DNA of 6,492 nucleotides from Planctomycetia bacterium (GCA_025356615.1 JANXSH010000754.1:1-6492); one strand, 5' to 3'; counted from the stretch's first letter, positions 1-6,138 are shown. Numbers and translations are program-made. The notes: generated by a model not told the origin, from the letters alone.

Positions 1-383
1 CACATCTCTTCGCACTCCATGTCCATCAGCGCGATGGACGGGTTGGCGTTCACCGCCTCGTAGTAGGCGTGTCCGGCGGCGACGATGAACCCGCGCGCGT
101 ACAGGAACCCGTCGTCGGAGCCGTCCGTATGCTCCTGGATCTTCGCCCGATCGATGGCGTAGAGCTTTCGCTCCAGGATGCGATCGAACTCCAGCAACTC
201 GACTGCGGTGAGCTTGCCGAGTTGCGCGAGCAACTCCGGGATGACCTCGTCGAGCGCCTCCATGAGCGCCTCGGCCTTGGCCTCGGAGAGCTTGCCCTCG
301 GCCAACTTCTGGCGTGCCTTGGCCTTGCCTCCCACCACCTGCCAGGCCGACTCGATGAGCGACCAGAAGCGTTTTTCGGTCAT
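1..383 (-). CDS. DUF4240-domain protein, N-terminal 127 residues (3' end outside window)
   Basis: Reading leftward from the ATG at 383-381, the frame stays open to the window edge. The product begins MTEKRFWSLIESAW and continues through helical segments to FDRILERKLYAIDRAKI (about residues 66-82), then SDDGFLYARGFIVAAG (about 89-104) and a YYEAVNANPSIA stretch. This order is typical of DUF4240: an opening MTE.RFW helix, a middle F.R....L..A helix, and a D-D-G-F-.Y.R.W/F-I segment. The family has no established biochemical role; it occurs alone and joined to WGR/MolR-type proteins. No signal peptide or membrane segment is visible. A GGGGGA stretch about 7-12 bases before the ATG can serve as ribosome binding site. 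A TTGACA promoter lies upstream at 426-454. The gene is divergent from the nuclease-like gene at 680, and any functional link between them is speculation. The family call is from recalled motif pattern. Confidence 0.8.
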   Translation of the reverse strand, partial: MTEKRFWSLIESAWQVVGGKAKARQKLAEGKLSEAKAEALMEALDEVIPELLAQLGKLTAVELLEFDRILERKLYAIDRAKIQEHTDGSDDGFLYARGFIVAAGHAYYEAVNANPSIALMDMECEEM

Positions 384-425
384 CGTGATTCCCCCGAACC
401 TGGATGCGAGTCCTCGTCGTGGACG

Positions 426-454
426 ATTCTGTGACCCGGCAGGGCGAATGTCAA
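426..454 (-). promoter_or_regulatory. Predicted sigma-70 promoter for the DUF4240 gene
   Basis: On the minus strand a perfect TTGACA (-35) lies at 454-449. After exactly 17 bases comes CAGAAT (-10, four of six consensus bases) at 431-426. The predicted start of transcription near 419 gives a leader of about 36 bases before the ATG at 383. It is positioned correctly for the leftward gene. The -10 is imperfect and there is no experimental support. Confidence 0.5.
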
Positions 455-485
455 TAGTTCTACTGGTATCGATCGACGATCCCGG

Positions 486-554
486 TGGCGAGCGGGGCGT
501 GTCAATGCCCTGACGCATCGACCGAACCAGGGCGTTGACGCGCCCCGCTCGCCA
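486..554. repeat. 27-bp near-perfect inverted repeat (long hairpin)
   Basis: Arms at 486-512 and 528-554 face each other across a 15-base loop. Of 27 pairs, 25 are Watson-Crick. The other two (T500 and T506-region positions in the left arm against G in the right arm) become G-U pairs in a plus-strand transcript, so that RNA would be fully paired; in a minus-strand transcript they would be A-C mismatches. The stem is very GC-rich and no T tract follows, so it is not a classic intrinsic terminator. It sits between the two divergent promoters and could be a dispersed REP/MITE-like repeat, a transcription barrier or a structured leader. Confidence 0.8.
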
Positions 555-632
555 ATCGGTCACGGAAAATGGCCGATCGGCTGTCCTCGCATCGGGCGAA
601 TCGTCGAGTATCCCGCAGGGGTGCTCGTCCCC

Positions 633-638
633 TATAAT
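633..638 (+). promoter_or_regulatory. Predicted -10 box (TATAAT) for the gene at 680
   Basis: A perfect TATAAT lies 41 bases before the GTG start at 680. It would give a leader of about 35 bases that includes the GAAGGAG ribosome binding site at 665-671. I see no convincing -35 hexamer at 16-18 bases spacing, so the promoter may be weak or use an activator. Confidence 0.45.
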
Positions 639-679
639 CCCGAGCGAGATGGCGTGAATCCGTCGAAGGAGTACCACCC

Positions 680-1594
680 GTGCCGAAACGAATGTCCGGT
701 CGTCTGAAGAGCAAGAAATCGGTCAACTACGCGAAGGCGAATGACCCCTACAAGGGGATGACGTTCCAATCCGGCGTCCAGAAACGCCACGGCGCGAAGA
801 AGAAGAACAAGGGGATGGGGATTCCCGGACGCGCCCTCTCCGCCCCACCGTTGGCGAAATGGCCGGTGAACGGTCAGCACAATTCGGTGACGTATATTGC
901 AGACATCGACAACGACGACGACTGGGACGACATCACCGACAGCGAGGTCCAGTTCCCTTTCCGATCCCTGACGGTCACCAATCCCGCCTGGCAAGGGCTG
1001 ATCCAGAACGTGCCGGGTCTCGACGCGGACGCGAAGGCGCAAGACCACTTCGCGGCCATTACGGAGGAGATGCGGACCAACGGCAAGAACACCGTCGTCA
1101 CCGAGTGCATCGGCGAGGCCGCTGCCGCGATCTGCGTACTCGGCGAATCCCAGTTCAATAATTTTAAATTGATCTGGGGCTACGACACCCATTCGGGGAC
1201 CGGCATCGATCAAATCTGGCGTCAGGCCGGTCACGGAGGAGCGTACACCTACCTCATCGTCGAAGCCAAAGGGCCGGGAGCCTTCCTCAACACCAGGATG
1301 GGACTGCCACCCGGATACAACCAGATGGAACAAGGGTGGATCGTCAACCACCTCTACAAGATGGATCTCAACGGGCACGCCGCCGGCCAGGAGATCGTCA
1401 AGAAAATGAAGTTGAAATTCGACTGCCCGCATCCCGGCTACGGCGGCTCCTCGACGAACTACTTCGGCCTGGATTTGAACAGCGGGCACAAGACCGCCAC
1501 GAGCAAGGTGTTCGGCATGGTGGTGACGGCCAAATGGCTCTCCGATGGTCGTCTCGGCTACAAGATGAGTAATAAGTGTGCGTACATGACCTGA
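680..1594 (+). CDS. Orphan protein with putative toxin-type REase-fold (PD-(D/E)XK) nuclease domain
   Basis: A 304-residue product. The GTG start is chosen because GAAGGAG lies 8 bases upstream; the next in-frame ATG (codon 5) has worse spacing. Residues 1-48 are rich in Lys and Arg (KSKK, GAKKKNKG), with no signal peptide or membrane segment. Residues 74-86 are acidic (DIDNDDDWDD). The C-terminal half carries an ordered set of motifs: IGEAAAA (144-150), GTGIDQIW (173-180), YLIVEAKGPG (191-200) and QMEQGWI (215-221). This matches the restriction-endonuclease-like nuclease domains of polymorphic toxins, with E146, D177, E195 and K197 as the expected metal-binding and catalytic residues and Q215 in the following helix. 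The fold and DNase role are inferred from motif order, not demonstrated. Residues 222-304 after the motif are unassigned. There is no secretion domain and no obvious same-strand immunity gene. Base composition includes an AT-richer patch near 1150-1170 unlike the neighbours. Confidence 0.75.
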   Translation: MPKRMSGRLKSKKSVNYAKANDPYKGMTFQSGVQKRHGAKKKNKGMGIPGRALSAPPLAKWPVNGQHNSVTYIADIDNDDDWDDITDSEVQFPFRSLTVTNPAWQGLIQNVPGLDADAKAQDHFAAITEEMRTNGKNTVVTECIGEAAAAICVLGESQFNNFKLIWGYDTHSGTGIDQIWRQAGHGGAYTYLIVEAKGPGAFLNTRMGLPPGYNQMEQGWIVNHLYKMDLNGHAAGQEIVKKMKLKFDCPHPGYGGSSTNYFGLDLNSGHKTATSKVFGMVVTAKWLSDGRLGYKMSNKCAYMT

Positions 1595-1597
1595 GTC

Positions 1598-1625
1598 GCC
1601 ACTCTCGTCGAACCTTCCGAGTGGC
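1598..1625 (+). terminator. Weak hairpin after the nuclease-like gene, possible terminator
   Basis: A perfect 7-bp inverted repeat, GCCACTC at 1598-1604 and GAGTGGC at 1619-1625, begins 4 bases after the stop at 1592-1594. The loop is 14 bases and there is no T tract. Its position suggests a transcript end, but the structure is modest and could be chance. Confidence 0.25.
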
Positions 1626-1702
1626 CGGATCGATGCCCACCCGCTACACTTCCTTCGAGATCGAACTCCGTCATTCGCCTCGTTCCCAAGGGAAGCCGAC
1701 GC

Positions 1703-2818
1703 ATGAGAGCAATCACCGCCATGTCCTGCCTGGCCCTGGTACTGTCGTTCCTGGCCCTTCCGAGCGCGGGGCCGGCCGCCGACGAGCCTTGGGCACGCAT
1801 CACCGAGGACGACCGCGCCATCAAGGTCGAGACCGACCAACTCGAGGCCGTCATCCCCAAGAAGAATCCCAAGCAGTGGATGACGGGCATCGAGAAGGGG
1901 TCGTTCCTCGACAAGGCCACCGGCTTCCGCGAGGCCGGCGACGGGTTGATGGTCATCGACTGGCTCATGGAACCGGGCAGCGACAAGGCGTGGGCCGACA
2001 AGGTCTTCGCCAAGGACGGGGACGGCGTCGGCCGGTACACCTGGCACGAAAACGAGACCGACCTGGGCACGAAATCCTACGCCCGCATGGCCCACGGCTC
2101 CAGCCACCGGAAGCGCATGATCGAAGGCCCGCAGCTCTGCCACAAGATGAAGCCGGTCAAGCCCGAGGTCATTCGCGGCAAGGACTTCGTCGCGGTGAAG
2201 ACGACTTACCAGTTCGAGTACGCGGCCCCCGGCCGCAAGGCCGGGTCACGCTGGACGCAGTTGGTCGTGTTCCCGAAGGGCAAGCGGTACTTCGTGCTGA
2301 TGGACCGGATCGACAGCGTCAACGACGCGAAGGAGATGTTCCTCCGCAACGACACGCCGGGCTGTGTCCGCCATGTGAAAGGCGACACGTTCAGCGAAAT
2401 CTACCTCAGCTACTTGAGCGGCCCGAAGGGGGTCCGCATTCCCTCGAGCGAGTTCTTCACCCCGTTCCCGCCCGACCTGAAGTTCGGCTACCGGCGCGAC
2501 ACGCACAAGACGCCGGAGCATTTCATCCGCGCGTACCACCTGCGGGACAAGAAGACGGGCAAAGCCGGCCCCTGGCTGGCGGGCCTGACGCTCGAGCCGT
2601 CCGTCGTCTACGAGTCGTGGTGTAGCGAGCGGCCCGGCAACATCATCGTCATGATCCAGGAGATCCACGGCAAGCCGGTCAAGGCGGGCGGGTCGTTCAG
2701 CGCGGTCAACATCGTGGGCTTCTTCGACACCGTCGAGGGGATGCACGAGGTGTACGACCGCCACAAGGGCCACACTGCCCTGACGGCCGACAAGTCGGGC
2801 TGGCGGCTGGTGAAATAG
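1703..2818 (+). CDS. Secreted protein of unknown function (371 residues)
   Basis: The ATG at 1703 follows AAGGGAAG at 1688-1695, a plausible ribosome binding site. The product opens with a Sec-type signal peptide: MRA, a hydrophobic core to about residue 20, and a likely cleavage after the Ala pair near residue 26. It should therefore be exported. The mature part looks soluble and beta-rich. Visible segments include KVETDQLEAVIPKK (41-54), MVIDWLMEPG (83-92), RYFVLMDRIDSVND (195-208), WLAGLTLEPSVVYESWC (291-307), IIVMIQEIHGKPV (314-326) and VNIVGFFDTVEGMHEVYD (335-352). These alternating strands with conserved-looking Trp, Asp and Glu resemble beta-sandwich proteins of carbohydrate metabolism seen as hypothetical secreted proteins in planctomycetes. 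I cannot name a family or a catalytic residue. A TACACT box at 1645-1650 could be its -10. It has no co-directional partner downstream. Confidence 0.85.
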   Translation: MRAITAMSCLALVLSFLALPSAGPAADEPWARITEDDRAIKVETDQLEAVIPKKNPKQWMTGIEKGSFLDKATGFREAGDGLMVIDWLMEPGSDKAWADKVFAKDGDGVGRYTWHENETDLGTKSYARMAHGSSHRKRMIEGPQLCHKMKPVKPEVIRGKDFVAVKTTYQFEYAAPGRKAGSRWTQLVVFPKGKRYFVLMDRIDSVNDAKEMFLRNDTPGCVRHVKGDTFSEIYLSYLSGPKGVRIPSSEFFTPFPPDLKFGYRRDTHKTPEHFIRAYHLRDKKTGKAGPWLAGLTLEPSVVYESWCSERPGNIIVMIQEIHGKPVKAGGSFSAVNIVGFFDTVEGMHEVYDRHKGHTALTADKSGWRLVK

Positions 2819-2819
2819 G

Positions 2820-3180
2820 TGCGATGATCGTCCCCAGCGCGCCGACGGCGTAGTCTGCGGTAGTGCTGCGGAAGTGGACGCCGTGCAGCGGCATCGACTG
2901 TCCCGTGCGGACGACCTCCCACGTCTTGCCCGCGTCGATACTGTGAAGCGCTGCCAGGCCGGCCGACGACCGAGACATCCCGACCGACTCCGCCGACCGC
3001 GTGGAATTCCCACGGATCTCGGACCTCGGCGGGCAGGCCGAGCTTGGCGTAGTCCCAACTCGACCCCCGCGTCTTGTTCGACACCAGCACGAGTCCGCCC
3101 TGGCCCACGGCGAAGGCGTTCTCGCCGCGCAGCTGGAGGCCGCACAGGTTTCGCCCGCCGAGCGTATCCATCGCGATGGA
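2820..3180 (-). pseudogene. Internal fragment of a YCF48-like beta-propeller gene, frameshifted and truncated
   Basis: Two minus-strand frames join into one recognisable protein piece. From about 3171 to 2950 the frame reads MDTLGGRNLCGL, then AFAVGQGGLVLVS, WEFHAVGG and VVGRPGS. From about 2948 to 2820 the frame one base off reads LHSIDAGKTWEVVRTGQ, PLHGVHF and DYAVGALGTIIA. The elements GGLVL, GRPGS.LHS.DAGKTWE, LHGVHF and AVGALGTI follow the repeat pattern of planctomycete YCF48/photosystem-II-stability-factor-like (BNR-type) propeller proteins. In intact copies these are one continuous stretch inside a much longer exported protein. A net one-base shift near 2949 breaks the frame. The left end stops beside the stop codon of the 1703 gene, and the right end merges into non-homologous sequence before the nuclease gene. 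No start or ribosome binding site is visible, so it is a relic, not a small gene. Confidence 0.65.
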
Positions 3181-3218
3181 CAACCCTCGAAACAGGGGGA
3201 AGGGCCAGCGCTGTAGCG

Positions 3219-3830
3219 TTAGGTACGTTTTGCGATCGACTCGAGAAGCATCGCGCGAAACGCCGCCAGAATCATGCCCAAACCGTCGATGAACATTCGC
3301 GACGAGTGAAGTGTCACTACCGAATCCGCCAGCTTCAGGAACTGCCAAGCCTCACCCGTGGTCACCGCGCCGTACAAAATTCGCGTCTCTGCCCCCGCCC
3401 GCTCGTTGAACAGCCTCGCCCCCAGCATCTGCGCGACGCACTGGCCCAACCCCGGTTCGATGTCGCCTCGCTTGGCCTCCAGCACCGTCACCAGCGGGGC
3501 CCGCAACCGCGGCACCGGCACCGTCAAGGCCAAGATGTAATCGCACTCCCCGCTCAATCCCTGCCCCGCATCGACATCGAGTCGCTGGCCGGAGTAGATC
3601 GCCAGGTCGCCCTCCACGAGTTCCCGGCAAGCCAACAGCACCGGCGCGACCAGAAACTCCGAGCGGGCTTTCTCGCTGACCAAGGCGGCCACGGCGTGGC
3701 CGCGACCAAGTTGGTCGCTCAGCCACGTCGGAACGGCCAGGGGTTTCAGGTCCGGGAACAGGTCGCCCAGCCCGGTACTCAGGCCGAACCGGGTCTCGGT
3801 GGATTCGAGCGTGAAGTCGGTGTATGGCAT
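3219..3830 (-). CDS. PD-(D/E)XK nuclease-like protein of unknown role (203 residues)
   Basis: The product begins MPYTDFTLESTETRFGL, the usual opening for this planctomycete and cyanobacterial family of small hypothetical proteins. Residues 52-65 (SEKARSEFLVAPVL) form the helix with conserved Glu. GECDYIL (94-100) supplies an Asp, and VTVLEAKRGD (114-123) supplies E118 and K120, giving the D...ExK signature of the PD-(D/E)XK fold. The following GLGQCVAQM (127-135) and ILYGAVTTGEAW (151-162) resemble the same region of type I restriction-subunit-like proteins. Nuclease activity is inferred; many relatives are uncharacterised and often found near DUF4058 or Uma2-like genes. The ATG at 3830 is preferred over a GTG at 3854: neither has a ribosome binding site, but family members start at this point and a promoter fits a leaderless transcript. 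No methylase or specificity gene is adjacent. Confidence 0.85.
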   Translation of the reverse strand: MPYTDFTLESTETRFGLSTGLGDLFPDLKPLAVPTWLSDQLGRGHAVAALVSEKARSEFLVAPVLLACRELVEGDLAIYSGQRLDVDAGQGLSGECDYILALTVPVPRLRAPLVTVLEAKRGDIEPGLGQCVAQMLGARLFNERAGAETRILYGAVTTGEAWQFLKLADSVVTLHSSRMFIDGLGMILAAFRAMLLESIAKRT

Positions 3831-3836
3831 TGGGTT

Positions 3837-3865
3837 AGAGTAGTGGAGTGTCACGGGACAAACAA
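3837..3865 (-). promoter_or_regulatory. Possible promoter giving a leaderless transcript for the 3830 gene
   Basis: On the minus strand TTGTTT (3865-3860) and TACTCT (3842-3837) are separated by 17 bases. The -10 ends only 6 bases before the ATG at 3830. Both boxes are weak matches (about three of six each). The arrangement would put the transcription start at the ATG and explains why no ribosome binding site is seen. Confidence 0.3.
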
Positions 3866-3873
3866 GCCATGCC

Positions 3874-3898
3874 TTGCCGCCGACATCCCCGGCGGCAA
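3874..3898. repeat. Perfect 8-bp GC-rich inverted repeat in the spacer after the DUF4058 gene
   Basis: TTGCCGCC (3874-3881) and GGCGGCAA (3891-3898) pair perfectly across a 9-base loop. For leftward transcription it lies about 190 bases after the DUF4058 stop at 4085 and before the nuclease gene promoter. It could end DUF4058 transcription, but no T tract follows. The 254-base spacer 3831-4084 otherwise shows only an open minus-strand frame without a start and no recognised gene. Confidence 0.45.
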
Positions 3899-4084
3899 AC
3901 AGCGCTTACCCTGACTCTTTCCAGGGGACCATTCACGACAGGAGTAACACGCTTGCGCTTCCACTAGACGCCGACGCATCGGTTCGGCAAGGGATCGTAT
4001 CACCAGATCGGCCTGGTTCGCGGGCAGTTCGGCGGCGTGCCGGAAGCGAAGCGGTATCGTCTTTCCTCCTGATGCTTTCTCGCT

Positions 4085-4852
4085 TCAAGGAATGCGAAGG
4101 TCGGAACAGGCTTGCTGATAACTACTCTCCAGATCGAGCGGTACGGCGAAATCATCGGAGAGCCAGAGCGGTAACGTCGGTAGAGGTTCACCCACGAGCA
4201 GAGAGTGATTCCACGCCTCGAAGCTTGTTCGCATCGCGACTTCGGGTTTCGTTTCGATTTTGCGATGCCAACGACAGGACACGGCATAAGTCCAAGGCGG
4301 TTCTTCGCCCAAGGCGGGATCGGTTTGCTCGATCAACTCCAATAGCTCTCCGAAAAGGTTGAATCGACGAACGGTGACGAGATCGACGATGACCACACAA
4401 ACGCCCTGTCGCAACAACGCCGCGCACTTGGCTACGAAGACCTGTCGATTTTCGGGTCGGTCCTTGTTCGACGGACTTACGATCTCGATCGCCGCCACCA
4501 ACCGCCGGTTTTTCTCGGCGTCGAAGACCCGCACTTCATACTCGGCGTTGTCGGGAATATCCGTTTCGATGGTAAGAGTTGGTTTTGCCGGTGCCCAGAC
4601 CGTTGTTGCCACTCCGCCGTTGCCTTCATCGGTCGCCTCGGTCGGCTCCGCAGAGAATAGAGAGTCCTCATTCTCATAGGTCGTGACATCGATCTCTATC
4701 TGCGCGCCAACATGAACTCGTGGCTCGGCGACGTAACGACTCGGCAGTTCCTTCCCGAGTTTCTGCACGATGATCGCAGGCCATTGACCGTGGAAACCTT
4801 CCCAGGTCGTCCGGTTGGTCAGCGGCGCACGAAAGTGATCGCGGAGCGGCAT
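4085..4852 (-). CDS. DUF4058 family protein (255 residues)
   Basis: The product opens MPLRDHFRAPLTNRTTWEGFHGQW, typical of planctomycete DUF4058 proteins, followed by AEPRVHVGAQIEID (42-55). The family core is present: YEVRVFD (105-111), LVAAIEIVSPSNKDRPENR (118-136) with the hallmark E123 and SPSNK, then an AKCAALLRQG helix (141-150) and VVIVDLV (153-159). The core strand-Glu-strand-helix order recalls PD-(D/E)XK enzymes, but DUF4058 has no proven activity and this is inference. The length is normal for the family. The ATG at 4852 is well supported by AGGAAGGA a few bases upstream. It lies 74 bases after mqnE on the same strand, so read-through from mqnE is possible, though a hairpin sits in the gap. 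No signal peptide or membrane segment. Its codon use looks a little less GC-rich than mqnE, which may hint at separate acquisition. Confidence 0.9.
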   Translation of the reverse strand: MPLRDHFRAPLTNRTTWEGFHGQWPAIIVQKLGKELPSRYVAEPRVHVGAQIEIDVTTYENEDSLFSAEPTEATDEGNGGVATTVWAPAKPTLTIETDIPDNAEYEVRVFDAEKNRRLVAAIEIVSPSNKDRPENRQVFVAKCAALLRQGVCVVIVDLVTVRRFNLFGELLELIEQTDPALGEEPPWTYAVSCRWHRKIETKPEVAMRTSFEAWNHSLLVGEPLPTLPLWLSDDFAVPLDLESSYQQACSDLRIP

Positions 4853-4896
4853 AGGTCCTTCCTCTTTAGCTCGACTTCGACACGAATCGGGCTGGC

Positions 4897-4917
4897 GTCC
4901 GGCTCAGCTCGCCGGAC
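4897..4917 (-). terminator. Hairpin just after mqnE, possible terminator or dispersed repeat
   Basis: GTCCGGC (4897-4903) and GCCGGAC (4911-4917) form a perfect 7-bp stem with a 7-base loop. On the minus strand it starts about 9 bases after the mqnE stop. There is no T tract, so termination would be partial or factor-dependent. The GC-rich ggcgagc element in it also occurs in the hairpin at 486-554, which may mean both are copies of genome-wide repeats. Confidence 0.4.
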
Positions 4918-4926
4918 CTACCTCCG

Positions 4927-6060
4927 TCACACCATCTGCAACTGCAACGACCGGCCCGCCTTCCACGTCGTCCCCGGCGCACGCACGACTTCGTGATACA
5001 GCGTGTCGCGCTCGATCGGCACTCGGCCCGCCTCCTCGATCAGTCGGCGCAGCCCGGCAACGCTGAGTTCCTGCGGCGAATCGCTGCCGGCGTCGTGGTA
5101 GATCAGCTCGTGGACCACGGTTCCATCGATGTCATCCGCGCCGAAACTCAGTGCCAATTGCGCCGTCTGGAGGCCGAGCATCACCCAGTACGCCTTGATG
5201 TGCTGGAAGTTGTCGAGCATCAGTCGGCTGATCGCCATCACACGCAGGTCCGTGATGCCGGACGCCTTCTTGATGTGGTTCAGGTTCGTGTTGTCGGGGT
5301 GGAACGCGAGCGGGATGAACGTCTGGAAGCCACCCGTCTCGTCTTGCAGCGTGCGCAGGCGAATCAGGTGGTCGATGCGGTGCATCGGCTTCTCGATGTG
5401 GCCGTAGAGCATGGTCGCGTTGGAGCGCAGGCCGAGCTTGTGGGCTTCGCGGTGGATGCGCATCCAGTTGTCGGCGTCGGCCTTGTGTTCGCAAATCTTG
5501 TCGCGCACTTCGGGGTGAAAGATCTCCGCCCCGCCGCCCGGCAGGCTGCCCAGACCCGCGTCTATGAACTCCTCGAAGATGTCGCGAACGGGCCGTTTGG
5601 TGAGTTGCTCGAACCAGTCCCATTCGACCGGCGTGTACGCCTTGAGGTGCAGTCGCGGATACGCCTCGTGGATGATGCGGACGACGTTCAGATACCACTC
5701 ATACGGCATCAGGTGGTGCAACCCGCCGACGATGTGCAGCTCGGTTGCGCCGCGTCGATCCGCCTCCTCGGCACGATGGAGGATCTGCTCGTCGCTCATC
5801 AGGTAGCCCTTGGGGCTTTTCAGGTCGGCCCGGAAGGCGCAGAACGTGCAGCGGTAGACGCACACGTTCGTCGGGTTGAGGTGCGTGTTGATGTTGTAGT
5901 AGGCGAACCGGCCGTTCTTCCGCTCGCGGACCTTGTTGGCCAGCTCGCCGAGCGTGAACAGGTCGGCGTGTTCTTCCAGGGCCATGCCGTCCTCGAACGA
6001 CAGCCGAACCCCGGCCTCGACCTTCTTATGTATCGCAGACAGGCGACTCTCATCGCTCAT
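4927..6060 (-). CDS. mqnE: Aminofutalosine synthase MqnE (radical SAM enzyme)
   Basis: MqnE joins the adenosyl radical from S-adenosylmethionine to 3-[(1-carboxyvinyl)oxy]benzoate, making 6-amino-6-deoxyfutalosine in the futalosine route to menaquinone; it acts in the cytosol. From the ATG at 6060 the product is 377 residues, normal for the family. The [4Fe-4S]-binding CxxxCxxC (CVYRCTFC) is at C67, C71 and C74, preceded by NINTHLNPTNVC. Further family features are ELHIVGGLHH (107-116), LHLKAYTPVEWDWF (137-150), LPGGGAEIFHPEVR (173-186), ATMLYGHIEKP (215-225), FIPLAFHPDNTNL (248-260) and GADDIDGTV (307-315). The GAEIF and long HPDNTNL segments favour MqnE over MqnC. A GTG at 6072 would add four residues, but the ATG has GGGG at better spacing. 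No other mqn gene is in the window, as is common where the pathway genes are scattered. Confidence 0.95.
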   Translation of the reverse strand: MSDESRLSAIHKKVEAGVRLSFEDGMALEEHADLFTLGELANKVRERKNGRFAYYNINTHLNPTNVCVYRCTFCAFRADLKSPKGYLMSDEQILHRAEEADRRGATELHIVGGLHHLMPYEWYLNVVRIIHEAYPRLHLKAYTPVEWDWFEQLTKRPVRDIFEEFIDAGLGSLPGGGAEIFHPEVRDKICEHKADADNWMRIHREAHKLGLRSNATMLYGHIEKPMHRIDHLIRLRTLQDETGGFQTFIPLAFHPDNTNLNHIKKASGITDLRVMAISRLMLDNFQHIKAYWVMLGLQTAQLALSFGADDIDGTVVHELIYHDAGSDSPQELSVAGLRRLIEEAGRVPIERDTLYHEVVRAPGTTWKAGRSLQLQMV

Positions 6061-6087
6061 GATGAACCCCACTTCCGCCTCACGGCT

Positions 6088-6112
6088 CGTTCGGGATGAT
6101 CTTACCCGAACG
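6088..6112. promoter_or_regulatory. Inverted repeat over the mqnE -10 box, candidate operator
   Basis: CGTTCGGG (6088-6095) and CCCGAACG (6105-6112) form perfect 8-bp arms with a 9-base spacer. The spacer contains the predicted -10 box of mqnE on the minus strand. A repressor bound here would block the promoter. It could equally be a chance hairpin. Confidence 0.35.
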
Positions 6113-6127
6113 GGGACGAGTTTTCCA
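6099..6127 (-). promoter_or_regulatory. Predicted sigma-70 promoter for mqnE
   Basis: On the minus strand TGGAAA (6127-6122, four of six -35 bases) and TAAGAT (6104-6099, four of six -10 bases) are 17 bases apart. Transcription would start near 6092, giving a leader of about 32 bases before the ATG at 6060. Confidence 0.4.
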
Positions 6128-6138
6128 GTGATTCAGGA

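Noticed and set aside
632..2143. A 503-codon open frame on the minus strand
   Set aside because: It lies antisense to the nuclease-like and secreted-protein genes, both of which have ribosome binding sites, and a signal peptide or motifs. Its low-complexity Gly/Val/Asp-rich product is typical of an antisense frame in GC-rich DNA.
1576..2625. A 349-codon open frame on the plus strand overlapping the secreted-protein gene
   Set aside because: It is out of frame with the signal-peptide-bearing gene and rich in Arg, Gly and Pro, as expected for a shifted frame.
2608..3348. A single 246-codon minus-strand gene covering the propeller region
   Set aside because: Only its middle (about 3171-2950) resembles the propeller family. 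The start lies inside the nuclease gene and the last third switches to a nonsense frame antisense to the secreted-protein gene.
3831..3854. GTG at 3854 as start of the PD-(D/E)XK gene
   Set aside because: It adds eight residues not typical of the family, has no ribosome binding site, and falls inside the predicted promoter.
2874..3914. A 346-codon open frame on the plus strand
   Set aside because: It runs antisense through the propeller relic and the PD-(D/E)XK gene, with an Arg/Pro/Gln-rich product and no ribosome binding site.
4993..6099. A 368-codon open frame on the plus strand
   Set aside because: It is the exact antisense of mqnE, whose family identity is certain. The product shows no motif.
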